Shown in pieces: positions 1 through 10,715 of a DNA stretch of 64,000 nucleotides (positions within the stretch are counted from its first letter, which is position 1; each line of letters opens with the position of its first letter). The notes beneath the pieces are model-generated. The model searched no databases, was not told where the DNA came from, and was given only the letters and a program-made list of their open reading frames with translations. The DNA is from Acidobacteriota bacterium. Its GTDB lineage: Bacteria > Acidobacteriota > Terriglobia > Terriglobales > Acidobacteriaceae. Made by a program: the position numbers and the translations under genes. Location of the stretch: positions 186,001-250,000 of the forward strand of contig JAJXYY010000042.1 in NCBI GenBank assembly GCA_021780315.1. Direction: 5' to 3'.

Positions 1-505
1 AGTCGGGATTCTCGGTGGGGGAGCAGAGGCGACGGGTGCCGTCGGAGCGGACGAGTTCGAACTGGGTGACGTGGCAGCCGAAGGTTCCGGCGACGTGGTG
101 GTTTTTGCCGTGTATGTCGTTGGCGATGGCACCGCCGAGGGTGACGTACTTGGTGCCGGGAGTGACGGGGAGGAAGAAGCCGCGGGGGACGGCGAAGTCG
201 AGGATCTGGGCGAGGGTGATGCCGGCCTCGGCGGTGAGGAGTCCGGTGGCGGGATCGAAGGAGAGCAGGCGGTTCATGCCGGTGGTGACGAGGAGATTGC
301 CGTCCTTGAGGAGGCAGGAGTCTCCGTAGCTGCGGCCCATTCCTACGGGGAGGGCGGAGTCGCGCAAGGTGGGGACGACGGCGGCGAAGTCGGACTGCCA
401 GTGCAGCGGCAGGAGGTGGGCGTTGTAGGAGGGATAACGCCCCCAGGACTCGAAGGGAGGCTGCACGGAGGGAGTGGCTTCCTGGGCGGAGTTCGGGTCA
501 GGCAT
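1..505 (-). CDS. FAD-dependent oxidoreductase, DprE1-like (partial, C-terminus outside window)
   Basis: N-terminal 168 residues of an FAD-binding_4 oxidase; the rest lies beyond the left edge. Visible are GRSYGDS (about residues 57-63), PGTKYVTLGGA (116-126) and HGKNHH followed by GTFG (132-143). Together these match the FAD-binding half of decaprenylphosphoryl-beta-D-ribose 2-oxidase (DprE1) and relatives, which oxidise a polyprenyl-linked pentose; an L-gulonolactone-oxidase-like role is the alternative. Two in-frame ATGs lie at 509-511 and 503-505. I prefer the second because TATCCT at 512-517 places a predicted transcription start exactly on it. The substrate-binding half is not visible, so the substrate is open. 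Confidence 0.8.
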   Translation of the reverse strand, partial: MPDPNSAQEATPSVQPPFESWGRYPSYNAHLLPLHWQSDFAAVVPTLRDSALPVGMGRSYGDSCLLKDGNLLVTTGMNRLLSFDPATGLLTAEAGITLAQILDFAVPRGFFLPVTPGTKYVTLGGAIANDIHGKNHHVAGTFGCHVTQFELVRSDGTRRLCSPTENPD

Positions 506-511
506 AGGCAT

Positions 512-517
512 AGGATA
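512..517 (-). promoter_or_regulatory. Candidate -10 box, leaderless start of the DprE1-like gene
   Basis: TATCCT on the minus strand ends 7 nt before the A of the ATG at 505, so initiation would fall on the start codon. No Shine-Dalgarno precedes either ATG. Confidence 0.4.
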
Positions 518-550
518 CTTGGTTGCCGAGGGTTGGGGGATAATTTGGCG

Positions 551-588
551 GGAAAAGCAACAGGCACGGCGGGAGGCCGTGCCTGTTG
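551..588 (-). terminator. Rho-independent terminator of rplT
   Basis: On the minus strand a perfect 12-bp stem (CAACAGGCACGG against CCGTGCCTGTTG, 558-588, 7-nt loop) is followed by CTTTTC. It lies 24 bp after the rplT stop and upstream of the next minus-strand gene. Confidence 0.8.
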
Positions 589-611
589 GGATGCTGCGGG
601 ATTACGGAGGA

Positions 612-1001
612 CTAAGCTGCGGCCTTTTCGCGGGCTGCCTTGGCTGCTGCCAGAGCGGACTTTGCCTGGGCTGCGAGGGTGGCGAAACCAGCGGGGTCGT
701 TGGCACCGATGTCGGCGAGGATCTTGCGATCGAGGCCGTTACCGGCGAGCTTGAGGCCGTTGATGAAGGTCGAGTAGCTCATGCCATTGATGCGGCAGGC
801 TGCGTTAATACGGGCGATCCAGAGGGCGCGGTACTGACGCTTCTTCTGTTTGCGACCGGTATAGGCGAACATGAGTCCGCGCTCGACGGCTTCCTGGGCT
901 GCCTGGTAGAGCTTGGATTTTGTGAGGAAGTAACCACTCGCGCGCTTGAGAATCTTTTTGCGGCGGTCGCTGCGTTTTGTACTCCGTTTTACACGGGGCA
1001 T
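612..1001 (-). CDS. rplT: 50S ribosomal protein L20
   Basis: Large-subunit protein that binds 23S rRNA early in assembly. The 129-residue product opens MPRVKR, has the basic helical N-terminus ([12 protein letters not shown]) and the core [14 protein letters not shown] and [11 protein letters not shown] typical of L20. It is about 10 residues longer than usual because of an Ala/Lys-rich C-terminal tail. A strong AAAGGAGA Shine-Dalgarno precedes the ATG. It follows rpmI on the same strand after a 214-bp spacer and ends at a clear terminator. infC, normally first in this operon, is not in the window. Confidence 0.97.
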   Translation of the reverse strand: MPRVKRSTKRSDRRKKILKRASGYFLTKSKLYQAAQEAVERGLMFAYTGRKQKKRQYRALWIARINAACRINGMSYSTFINGLKLAGNGLDRKILADIGANDPAGFATLAAQAKSALAAAKAAREKAAA

Positions 1002-1215
1002 GACACATCTCCTTTTGCGTACTGCGTTTAAGCGGCTGGAGGTAAGGTTTGCCTCTTCACTCGCTATGCAACTTCAAATCTCGGTGGACTTACGAACGTG
1101 AGTCCAGGGGCCTTGAACGCTTTGACTGACCCTTTGCTATGCGTTTTGCTTTGCAGCGTACACTAGCGGCTTGATTTGAAAGACGGGGTGCTACCCGGAC
1201 TGAGCGGATAAGGGC
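1002..1215 (-). promoter_or_regulatory. rpmI-rplT spacer with stem-loop
   Basis: This 214-bp spacer is long for ribosomal genes usually only tens of bases apart. It contains an imperfect inverted repeat at 1085-1106 (TGGACTTACG, AA, CGTGAGTCCA; one mismatch) about 85 nt before rplT. It could be an L20 autoregulatory leader or an internal promoter region; I see no convincing -10/-35 pair. Confidence 0.3.
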
Positions 1216-1413
1216 TCAGGCGTAGGGGAGCATGCGGGAGACATTGTAGTGATCCGCATCCGAGATGAGGGCCGAACCGCCGAGCTTGCGCTTGGTTTTG
1301 GTGGCCTTCGAGGTAAGGATGTGGCGCATCTTCGAGTGTCCGCGCTTGAACTTGCCGGTGCCAGTCTTGTGAAAGCGCTTGGAGGCACCGCTGTGAGTCT
1401 TCAACTTTGGCAT
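1216..1413 (-). CDS. rpmI: 50S ribosomal protein L35
   Basis: The 65-residue product [14 protein letters not shown]...[13 protein letters not shown] has the full L35 signature (MPKLKTHS start, KRFxxTGTGK, conserved H and Lys-rich core). The frame stays open upstream to 1500, but the family start is the ATG at 1413, so the longer reading is rejected. It leads rplT. The L35 gene is normally preceded by infC, which is absent here. Confidence 0.96.
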   Translation of the reverse strand: MPKLKTHSGASKRFHKTGTGKFKRGHSKMRHILTSKATKTKRKLGGSALISDADHYNVSRMLPYA

Positions 1414-1828
1414 TGGTGATCCTGACGAAACGTGTTTCTGTGTAACTAAATCAGTATATACGACGTTGGTGGTTTGGGTGCGGGTGACTGCGGTCGGCAT
1501 TCAGAGCTGTGTAGTGATTGGGGCCGGTGAGAGACCTTAACCGGGCTTGCGTGCGAAGGCAGCAGTAGACCCCAGAGCGAGGTTGAAAGCATAGACACCA
1601 CCGCCGTGTGATTCAGCTTCACAAATTATTTTAGTGGAAGAACTTACCGAAACACAACAAAACAAATACGTTAGCTGGGTGCAATTTACTGGTCGAGGAT
1701 GCGTGAGGACGAGGACGCAAAGTGCTGTACCCGCTGGACGCCGGAACGCCACTCGATGAGTGTCAGAGCAAAGTTCGGACATGCACATTCGACGACTGGA
1801 ACGGGGCAGGATGGGCGGAGCGATTAGG
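1414..1828. other. Intergenic region upstream of rpmI, no gene seen
   Basis: This stretch of about 415 bp between rpmI and the acyltransferase stop holds no convincing coding sequence. Its AT-rich part (about 1620-1680) contains the best promoter candidate for rpmI-rplT. A second -10-like TATACT on the minus strand (near 1457-1462) lacks a -35 element. Confidence 0.5.
1628..1657 (-). promoter_or_regulatory. Candidate promoter of rpmI-rplT
   Basis: On the minus strand TTGTGT (1652-1657) and TAAAAT (1628-1633) are separated by 18 bp in an unusually AT-rich stretch. If used, it gives an rpmI 5' leader of about 210 nt, long enough for ribosomal-protein autoregulation. Confidence 0.35.
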
Positions 1829-3043
1829 CTAGACGGCTGAAATGGCTTCGGGGTCGGCGACAGTGTTAGCTGGGGGTGGGGCAGGAGACTGGTAGTCGAA
1901 GTAGCGCTTGAGGCGGAGGAACTTCTTCTCGAAGAGGTTATAGCTCAGGTAGGCGGCGACGATGGAGATGGCAAGGGAAGTAGTACCTGCACCAACCACA
2001 GCCAGCAGTTTGCTATGGGTGAGGGTGAGGATCGTAGCCCGGAAGTACTTGACGCAAAAGGACAGGAATAGGACGTGAAGGACGTAGATGCCGTAACTAT
2101 ATTTGCCCAAGAACCGGAGAGGGGCAGACTCAAAGACCCAGCGTGCAACGGACTGGGGGCGAAGTGCCCAGGCCAGAAGACAGGCAAAGCCCAGAGCCAA
2201 GACCGTGTAACGGAAGCCGTCAAACCATAACATGCTGGCCAGTGAGGAGACGGAGTGCATCCCAAGGAAGCGGATGGAGAAGACGATGATGAACGCGGCG
2301 GACAGGAAGCCAAAGGGGGCTAACTGAAGGACGCGGGGCCAGTAATGGGAGCGATAGGCGAGAGCCAGAGATCCACCGAGCAGGAGCGAATCCGCTCGGC
2401 AGAGGGTATTGACGTGGATGTCGAGAGTAGGAGTTCCATGAAAGACGAGGACGATGCGGAGCAGAAGTGCGGCGCCGGAGATGAGGAGGGTAGTTATGAA
2501 GAGCGGTTTTTTGCCGCGGATAAAGAAGACAAGGGTCGGCCAGACGAGATAGAACTGCTCCTCTACGGCAAGCGACCAGAAATGGAAGAGACCGATCTGA
2601 GGGCCCGGCTGGAACGTGGAGATCTGCGATGGTCGCAGGTTCTGGAGGTAGCCGAGCAGCAGCCATCCCATGCCGTTCCACTGGAGATGGAGCAGCGGAG
2701 TCAGTAGAAAGAGGACGACAAGGACGGTGTAGTAGAGAGGGGCGATCCTGAGGAAGCGTCGAGCATAAAACTTGGAAAAGAAGCTGGGATCGGCGAGCGA
2801 GTCAAAAAGGATGCCGGTGATGAGGAAGCCGGAGAGCACGAAGAAAAGATCGACTCCAAAGAGTCCGTAGTAGAAGAGATTTCCTATAAAACGGACTATC
2901 AGGCCGCCAGTCTGGTAGTTGGACTCGAAACCATGGGAGAGGACGACCATGAGGATCGCGAGACCTCGAACGCCATCGAGAGAGCGCAGATGCCCTCGGC
3001 CGGCGTGCCGAAGATGCGGCAGGTGGGAAGGGAGGGGGGACAT
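1829..3043 (-). CDS. Acyltransferase family 3 membrane protein (OafA/YrhL type)
   Basis: Integral membrane O-acyltransferase of about 404 residues with the PF01757 layout: an N-terminal SLDGVRGLAILMVVLSHGFE block with the conserved His, then about ten hydrophobic segments and FRMAPLYY-like and FGVDLFFVLSGFLI motifs. Such proteins transfer acyl groups to cell-surface sugars such as O-antigen or exopolysaccharide. There is no C-terminal SGNH domain. The ATG at 3043 is preferred over a GTG at 3067; neither has a good ribosome site. It is transcribed away from gyrB. The acceptor is unknown. Confidence 0.85.
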   Translation of the reverse strand: MSPLPSHLPHLRHAGRGHLRSLDGVRGLAILMVVLSHGFESNYQTGGLIVRFIGNLFYYGLFGVDLFFVLSGFLITGILFDSLADPSFFSKFYARRFLRIAPLYYTVLVVLFLLTPLLHLQWNGMGWLLLGYLQNLRPSQISTFQPGPQIGLFHFWSLAVEEQFYLVWPTLVFFIRGKKPLFITTLLISGAALLLRIVLVFHGTPTLDIHVNTLCRADSLLLGGSLALAYRSHYWPRVLQLAPFGFLSAAFIIVFSIRFLGMHSVSSLASMLWFDGFRYTVLALGFACLLAWALRPQSVARWVFESAPLRFLGKYSYGIYVLHVLFLSFCVKYFRATILTLTHSKLLAVVGAGTTSLAISIVAAYLSYNLFEKKFLRLKRYFDYQSPAPPPANTVADPEAISAV

Positions 3044-3204
3044 GGATCTTAAGGTGAAGGCTAGCACAAACGGACGGCGTTGTGATGATGTTGCGGGGGT
3101 CGGGAGGTGGGATGGGCCTACCTTCGCATGTTATAGTTAAGGTACTGACTTGGGCTCCCGGAACCTGCGAAGTGCTTGACTGGAGCGGCTTTTTGCGGCT
3201 TTGA

Positions 3205-5907
<2,703 letters not shown>

Positions 5908-5929
5908 GTTCTTTACGCAGTGCAAGGAG

Positions 5930-5968
5930 AATGGAGGTTGGCCGGTGGTTCGGTCAGCCTCCATTTTT
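5930..5968 (+). terminator. Rho-independent terminator of gyrB
   Basis: A 14-bp stem (AATGGAGGTTGGCC against GGTCAGCCTCCATT, two G-U wobbles, 8-nt loop) runs into TTTTT at 5964-5968, starting 22 bp after the gyrB stop. Confidence 0.85.
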
Positions 5969-6001
5969 GTGTGGTGACAACGGGTTTTGGAGGCGATGCG
6001 A

Positions 6002-6007
6002 TAATCT
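6002..6007 (+). promoter_or_regulatory. Candidate -10 box, near-leaderless amidase start
   Basis: TAATCT ends 6 nt before the A of the ATG at 6013. No Shine-Dalgarno is present. Confidence 0.35.
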
Positions 6008-6012
6008 TTCGC

Positions 6013-7896
6013 ATGGGACAAAACCAGGTTTTGCAGGATGGGGGGCGCCGGCGATTTCTTGCTGCGTGCACGGCGGTTGGCGTTGGCAACACGTTGCTTC
6101 CGGGAGTGCTGTTGGGGCTGGCGACTGCGGCGCAGGCCCAGAGCGGCGGGGCGGCAAAGAGCGGCGAGAGTGAAGTCCGTGAGCTGCCGAAGATTACGGT
6201 GGAGATGATCGATGCGGCGGCGGGGATTGCAGGTATCTCGCTGACAGCGGAGCAGAAGAAGATGATGCTGGAGGGGCTGAGCAGCCAGCGGGATGCGGTG
6301 GTGGCGATCCGCGGGCTGAAGCTGGAGAACAGTGTTGCACCGGCGGTGGTGTTCGATCCAGTGCCGGGTGGGATGGTGCTGGAGACCGAGCGCAAGCCAC
6401 TGAAGATCAGTGCGCAAGCGGATGTGAGCGGGCTATCGGCGAGTGTGGCGGCGGGGCTGGCTGGAGAGTCGGATGCGCTGGCGTTTGCCACGGTGCGAGA
6501 GCTGGCGGAGCTGGTGAAGACGCGCAAGGTGACGTCGGTCGCGCTGACGAAGATGTATCTAACGCGACTGAAGAAGTACGATCCGAAGCTGCACTTTGTG
6601 ATTACGCTGACCGAGGAGCGGGCGTTGGCGAGTGCTGCCGCGGCGGATGCGGAGATTGCCGCGGGCAAGTATCGCGGGCCGCTGCATGGGATTCCTTGGG
6701 GTGCGAAGGACTTGCTGGCGGTGAAGGGATACCGCACGACGTGGGGTGCGGGTGGATTTGAGCAGCAGAGCTTCGACTACGACGCCGAGGTGGTAAAGCG
6801 GTTGGATGCCGCCGGTGCGGTGCTGGTGGCGAAGCTGACGATGGGCGCGCTGGCACAGGGCGATCTGTGGTTCGGTGCGCGGACACGGAATCCGTGGAAC
6901 AGCAAGCAGGGGTCGAGTGGATCGTCGGCAGGCAGCGCGAGTGCGGCGGCGGCGGGGTGTGTGGGGTTTGCGATCGGGACAGAGACGCTGGGGTCGATCT
7001 CTTCGCCCAGCACGCGCTGCGGTGCAACGGGGCTGCGGCCGACGTTCGGGTTTGTACCGCGGACCGGGGCGATGGCGCTGAGTTGGTCGATGGATAAGAT
7101 TGGGCCGATCTGCCGGGCGGTGGAAGATTGTGCGCTGGTGCTGTCGGCGATCTACGGGCCGGATGGGCACGATCTCTCGGTGCAGAATGCTGCGTTTAAC
7201 TGGGATGCTGGGTTTGATTGGAAGACACTGCGGGTAGGGTATATCGAGAGCGCGTTCAAGGCTCCGGAGCTGAAGAAGGACGCGAACGCCGAGGCCAAGG
7301 CTGGCTATGCGCAGCGGATGTACGACCTGAAGTATGCGACGGCAGCACTGGATGCGTTGAAGAAGATGGGCGTGGCGCTGGTACCAGTGGAGATGCCGAA
7401 GTTTCCGTTTGGCGATATAGTGCCGGTGCTGGAGGCAGAGGCGGCGGCGGCGTTCGACGATCTGACGCGCAGTGGGCGGGACAAGCTGCTGACGGGGCAG
7501 ATGCCGTTCGACTGGCCAAACAGCTTCCGGGTGGCGCGGTTCTACTCTGCCGTGGACTACGTGCAGACGATGCGGGCACGGACGCTGGCGATGGCGGAGA
7601 TGGCGAAGGTGTTTGCGGAGGTGGACGTGATGGTTACGCCGTCGAACGGGGCGCAGTTGACGGCGACGAACCTGACGGGGCACCCGGCGGTGATTCTGCC
7701 GAACGGCGTGCGTGGCATGGATGCTCCGCCGTCGTTGCACCCGGAGGATGGCGCGCTGGAGAACGTGGGCGGACCGGGAACACCGGTGTCGCTGACGTTT
7801 CTAGGCAAGCTGTACTCCGATGCGCGGCTGGCTGCGTTTGCGCGGGCGTACCAGCAGGCAACGGGATTCCATCGGCTGCATCCGAAGCTGGACTAG
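6013..7896 (+). CDS. Exported amidase (amidase signature family, Tat-type signal)
   Basis: Amidase-signature hydrolase of 627 residues that cleaves a carboxamide; the substrate is not predictable. The start at 6013 gives a twin-arginine-like leader (GRRRFLAAC, hydrophobic core, AQAQ), so the enzyme is probably exported folded. Residues from about 40 to 180 have no signature and may be an accessory segment. The catalytic core shows the Lys in WGAKDLLAVKG (near 228), the Gly/Ser-rich GSSGSSAGSAS block (near 300) and GTETLGSISSPS with the nucleophilic Ser. Starting at the open frame's first ATG (5920) would bury the Tat signal and is rejected. It is monocistronic after the gyrB terminator. It is not GatA: no GatB/GatC nearby and it is exported. 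Confidence 0.88.
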   Translation: MGQNQVLQDGGRRRFLAACTAVGVGNTLLPGVLLGLATAAQAQSGGAAKSGESEVRELPKITVEMIDAAAGIAGISLTAEQKKMMLEGLSSQRDAVVAIRGLKLENSVAPAVVFDPVPGGMVLETERKPLKISAQADVSGLSASVAAGLAGESDALAFATVRELAELVKTRKVTSVALTKMYLTRLKKYDPKLHFVITLTEERALASAAAADAEIAAGKYRGPLHGIPWGAKDLLAVKGYRTTWGAGGFEQQSFDYDAEVVKRLDAAGAVLVAKLTMGALAQGDLWFGARTRNPWNSKQGSSGSSAGSASAAAAGCVGFAIGTETLGSISSPSTRCGATGLRPTFGFVPRTGAMALSWSMDKIGPICRAVEDCALVLSAIYGPDGHDLSVQNAAFNWDAGFDWKTLRVGYIESAFKAPELKKDANAEAKAGYAQRMYDLKYATAALDALKKMGVALVPVEMPKFPFGDIVPVLEAEAAAAFDDLTRSGRDKLLTGQMPFDWPNSFRVARFYSAVDYVQTMRARTLAMAEMAKVFAEVDVMVTPSNGAQLTATNLTGHPAVILPNGVRGMDAPPSLHPEDGALENVGGPGTPVSLTFLGKLYSDARLAAFARAYQQATGFHRLHPKLD

Positions 7897-7927
7897 CTCG
7901 TGGAGCAGGCGGCGTGCGCGGAGATGC

Positions 7928-8434
7928 TCAGTCCATGTTGGGATCATGCTGCTTTGTCGTTGCAGGCTGCTGTTCGGCAGGCTGCTTCGGTTGAGCGGCG
8001 GCAGCCCAACGGCAGACGGACTTCATCTCCGCATCGCTAAGCTTGCTCTGCGGATGCACCCAGACGTAGGGGATGCCGGGCATATCGCTGTCGGAGACCT
8101 CGGTGCAGATTTCGGTGAGGAGATCTTTCTGCTCCGAGGCGGGATAGGCTGACCACTCGGAGAGATTGAGAGCAGCGCGGCCGTGACGGACGTCGTAGAC
8201 CAGCAGCCAGGAGATGGGTGCGACGTTGCTGTACCAGGGCCAGACGCTCTGGTGGGAGTGGCAGTCGTTGCAGGACCGATGGAGTGTGGCAGCGACATCG
8301 GGCGGTACGGCCTGATTGGCCTCGATGGTGTGGGCTGCGACTACCGGCGGGTTGACGTGCGAAGGACGAAAGAACTGGCTGAGTGCAAGCAGCACGATCA
8401 GCCCGAGGAAGATGCGTTTCCACCATGACATCAT
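7928..8434 (-). CDS. Membrane-anchored haem-binding domain protein
   Basis: Protein of 168 residues with an N-terminal hydrophobic anchor (about 8-22) and one c-type haem motif CNDCH (about 55-59), followed by WPWYSNVAPISWL and a conserved Trp/His-rich region. This matches the haem-binding domain family PF14376, thought to be periplasmic electron-transfer or haem-carrying proteins. A GGGAG-type ribosome site precedes tandem ATGs. It lies downstream of a secreted rubrerythrin on the same strand (67 bp), suggesting a shared periplasmic redox role. Partner enzymes are not visible. Confidence 0.8.
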   Translation of the reverse strand: MMSWWKRIFLGLIVLLALSQFFRPSHVNPPVVAAHTIEANQAVPPDVAATLHRSCNDCHSHQSVWPWYSNVAPISWLLVYDVRHGRAALNLSEWSAYPASEQKDLLTEICTEVSDSDMPGIPYVWVHPQSKLSDAEMKSVCRWAAAAQPKQPAEQQPATTKQHDPNMD

Positions 8435-8501
8435 AGTGACTCCCTACCGCGAGGTTGGCATGCAGCTTGCCGTGGCCAGCGGTATGCCAGAGGCCCGCGA
8501 C

Positions 8502-8978
8502 TTACTTGTTTTCGAGTGCTTGTAGTTGGGCGGCGAAGGCATCGCGATGCTTCATCTCATCCTTGCGGATCTCCTCGAAGCGGAGTGCGGCCTGATGGTC
8601 ACCGTCCTTCTCGGCCTGCTCGGAGAACTCGCGATACATGGTGGTGGCTTCATAGGACTCGCCCTGAATGGCGTCCTTGAGGTTGTCGGCATCGGAGCCG
8701 ACGACGCCGGCCAGCTTTGCCTCTTCGGCGAAGTGCTCGAAGCGTTCGGTTTTGGCGGTGGACTCCAACATATTGGCCAGTTTGACGTTGCCCCCCTTGC
8801 GGGCATGGGCAGCGAAGAGCTGGTATTTGGCGTAGGCAAAGGCTTCACCATGCATGGCGGTGGAGAGGTTCTGCATGGTCTGGTCGCTCATCTTCTTTTC
8901 GCTTTGAGCGGTGAGGTGTCCGATAGTGAAGAACAGGGCGGCGAGTGCAAGGGCGGCGATGGTAATTCTGAGTTTCAT
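8502..8978 (-). CDS. Rubrerythrin-family ferritin-like diiron protein, exported
   Basis: Product of 158 residues with a signal peptide (hydrophobic 5-20, then HLTAQ) and a four-helix ferritin-like domain. Glutamates spaced as in rubrerythrin are visible in MHGEAFAYAKY, KTERFEHF, QGESYEATTMY and FEEIRKDEMKHRDAF, the EXXH-type ligands of a diiron site. The C-terminal rubredoxin domain of classical rubrerythrin is missing. Family members reduce peroxide or store iron; which applies here is unknown. GGAGGAG lies just before the ATG. The signal peptide is notable because most rubrerythrins are cytoplasmic. Confidence 0.85.
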   Translation of the reverse strand: MKLRITIAALALAALFFTIGHLTAQSEKKMSDQTMQNLSTAMHGEAFAYAKYQLFAAHARKGGNVKLANMLESTAKTERFEHFAEEAKLAGVVGSDADNLKDAIQGESYEATTMYREFSEQAEKDGDHQAALRFEEIRKDEMKHRDAFAAQLQALENK

Positions 8979-9124
8979 AACTCCTCCAAGGAGGACAGCG
9001 CGGGCGAGCAGGCGTCCGGAGACTGCCAGTTTCAGCCTTTACGATAGGCATCCCAAGAGGGAGAGACTGTGACGGAAATCACGCCAGTTGGCGAAGCTTC
9101 GCGGAGGATTCGGCGGCTGCGGCG

Positions 9125-9841
9125 TTAGCCCATGTGGCGGACGGTGAGTTGGGGGATGCGGACGTTGGGTGGCTGGGTGCAGGCGAAAACGATGGATACG
9201 GCGACTTCGGCAGGGTCCATCATCCGGGAGTTGCGGATGAACTCTTCGGTGCGGCCATGGTCAAGGGCGAACTCGGATTTGACGCCACCGGGGCAGATGA
9301 CGGAGACCTTGATGTTGTGTTTGCGGAGTTCGGCGTCGAGCGCCTGACTGAAGCCGACCTGGGCAAACTTGCTGGCGCAATAGACGGACTCGCCCGCGGC
9401 ACCCTGGAGACCGGCGACGGAGGAGATGAAGAGAATGGTGCCGCTGCGCTGCTCGATCATGTAGGGCGCAGCGTAACGGGAGAAGAGAAAGCCGGAGCGC
9501 AGGTTGGCGTTGAGGAGCGCGTCGTACTCGGCGGCCGAGGTGTCGACGAGGTTCTTGTAGTTGCCGATGCCGGCGTTGTTGATGAGGATGTCAAGGTGGC
9601 CGAAGGTGCTGAGGGCAAGCGCGACGGCTTGCTGCGCGGTGGCTTCGAGTGCGGCGTCACCGGCGAAGAAGACGGCTTTGCGTCCGAGGGATTCGATCTG
9701 GGCGCAGAGGTCGCGGAGGCGGTCTTCGCGGCGAGCGGTGACGACGACGTCCGCGCCTTCGCGGGCGAGTTCGAGGGCGGTGGCGTGACCGATGCCGGAG
9801 CTGGCTCCGGTGACGAGGGCGGTTTTGTCGGTAAGGATCAT
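9125..9841 (-). CDS. Short-chain dehydrogenase/reductase
   Basis: NAD(P)-dependent oxidoreductase of 238 residues. Rossmann motif TGASSGIGHA near the N-terminus, the NNAG motif, catalytic Ser in FISSVAG and YxxxK in YCASK are all present, so it is classical SDR. The start is the ATG at 9841 (MILTDKTALVTG). Upstream sequence in the same open frame is low-complexity Ser/Thr and belongs to the divergent ABC gene region. Its start lies 37 bp from that of the ABC ATPase. Substrate unknown. Confidence 0.9.
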   Translation of the reverse strand: MILTDKTALVTGASSGIGHATALELAREGADVVVTARREDRLRDLCAQIESLGRKAVFFAGDAALEATAQQAVALALSTFGHLDILINNAGIGNYKNLVDTSAAEYDALLNANLRSGFLFSRYAAPYMIEQRSGTILFISSVAGLQGAAGESVYCASKFAQVGFSQALDAELRKHNIKVSVICPGGVKSEFALDHGRTEEFIRNSRMMDPAEVAVSIVFACTQPPNVRIPQLTVRHMG

Positions 9842-9878
9842 TGGTTGGCTCTCGACTACGGATGCTACCATCCGGCTT

Positions 9879-10661
9879 ATGCCGATGGAGGATGGAGTGC
9901 TGGTAGAGGCGCGCGGGCTGGTGAAGGAGTACGCGACGGAGCGCGGGATTTCGCGGGTGGTGGACGATGTTTCGCTGGAGATTCGGCGCGGCGAGACGCT
10001 GGGGCTGGTGGGCGAGTCGGGCAGCGGCAAGAGCACCGTGGCGCGGATGCTGCTGCGGCTGGTGGAGCCTACGGCGGGGGAGGTGCGGTACGACGGGGTG
10101 GAGGTGCTGCGGGCCAGTTCACGGGAGATGCGAGCGCTGCGGCGACGGATGCAGATCGTGTTTCAGGACCCGTATGCGGCGCTGAATCCGAAGATGCGGG
10201 TGCGGGAGATCCTGGCGGAGCCTTTTGCGATCCACGACGAGCGACCGGCGGGCGGGTTGGCGGCACGGCTGCAGGAGATGCTGCGCACGGTGGGGTTGGA
10301 TGACAGCGCACTGGAGCGGTATCCGCACGAGTTCAGCGGAGGGCAGCGGCAGCGGATAAACATAGCGCGGGCACTGGCGCTGCGACCTGAGTTTCTGGTG
10401 CTGGATGAGCCGGTGAGCGCGCTGGATGTGAGTGTTGCGGCGCAGGTGATCAATCTGCTGCGAGACCTGCAGCGGGAGCATGGGTTGACATACCTGTTCA
10501 TCTCGCACTCCATGCCGCTGGTGCGGTATCTGTGCGACCGGGTGGCAGTGATGCAGAAGGGTCGGCTGGTGGAGATGGGCGATGTGCTGCAGGTGTGCGA
10601 TGCGCCGCGGGAGCAGTACACACGGACGTTGATCGCGGCGACACCAGAGATGCCAGCATAG
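9879..10661 (+). CDS. ABC transporter ATP-binding protein, OppF/DppF type
   Basis: Nucleotide-binding subunit of 260 residues resembling peptide or nickel importers. Walker A GESGSGKST, the family-specific QDPYAALNP Q-loop, signature FSGGQRQRI, Walker B FLVLDEP and the H-loop ISHSM are all present. It starts at the ATG at 9879 (MPMEDG). A TACCAT hexamer ending 8 nt upstream suggests a nearly leaderless transcript. Unusually, no permease, substrate-binding protein or OppD partner is adjacent, so it is an orphan subunit here. TauE follows after 54 bp. Confidence 0.9.
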   Translation: MPMEDGVLVEARGLVKEYATERGISRVVDDVSLEIRRGETLGLVGESGSGKSTVARMLLRLVEPTAGEVRYDGVEVLRASSREMRALRRRMQIVFQDPYAALNPKMRVREILAEPFAIHDERPAGGLAARLQEMLRTVGLDDSALERYPHEFSGGQRQRINIARALALRPEFLVLDEPVSALDVSVAAQVINLLRDLQREHGLTYLFISHSMPLVRYLCDRVAVMQKGRLVEMGDVLQVCDAPREQYTRTLIAATPEMPA

Positions 10662-10715
10662 GGGTGCGGGCGGTGATCGGACGGCGGCAAGGGCAGTCGC
10701 TACAATACCTAGAGA

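Noticed and set aside
71..754. Long + strand open frame rich in Gly/Glu/Ala
   Set aside because: It is antisense to the DprE1-like gene and to rplT, both recognised by motif.
1537..1788. 83-codon minus strand frame in the gap upstream of rpmI
   Set aside because: It has Cys/Thr-rich non-conserved sequence and no ribosome site; it is not infC.
9125..10036. Extended SDR reading frame to 10036
   Set aside because: The extra 65 residues are Ser/Thr low-complexity and overlap the divergent ABC gene; the SDR motif begins at 9841.
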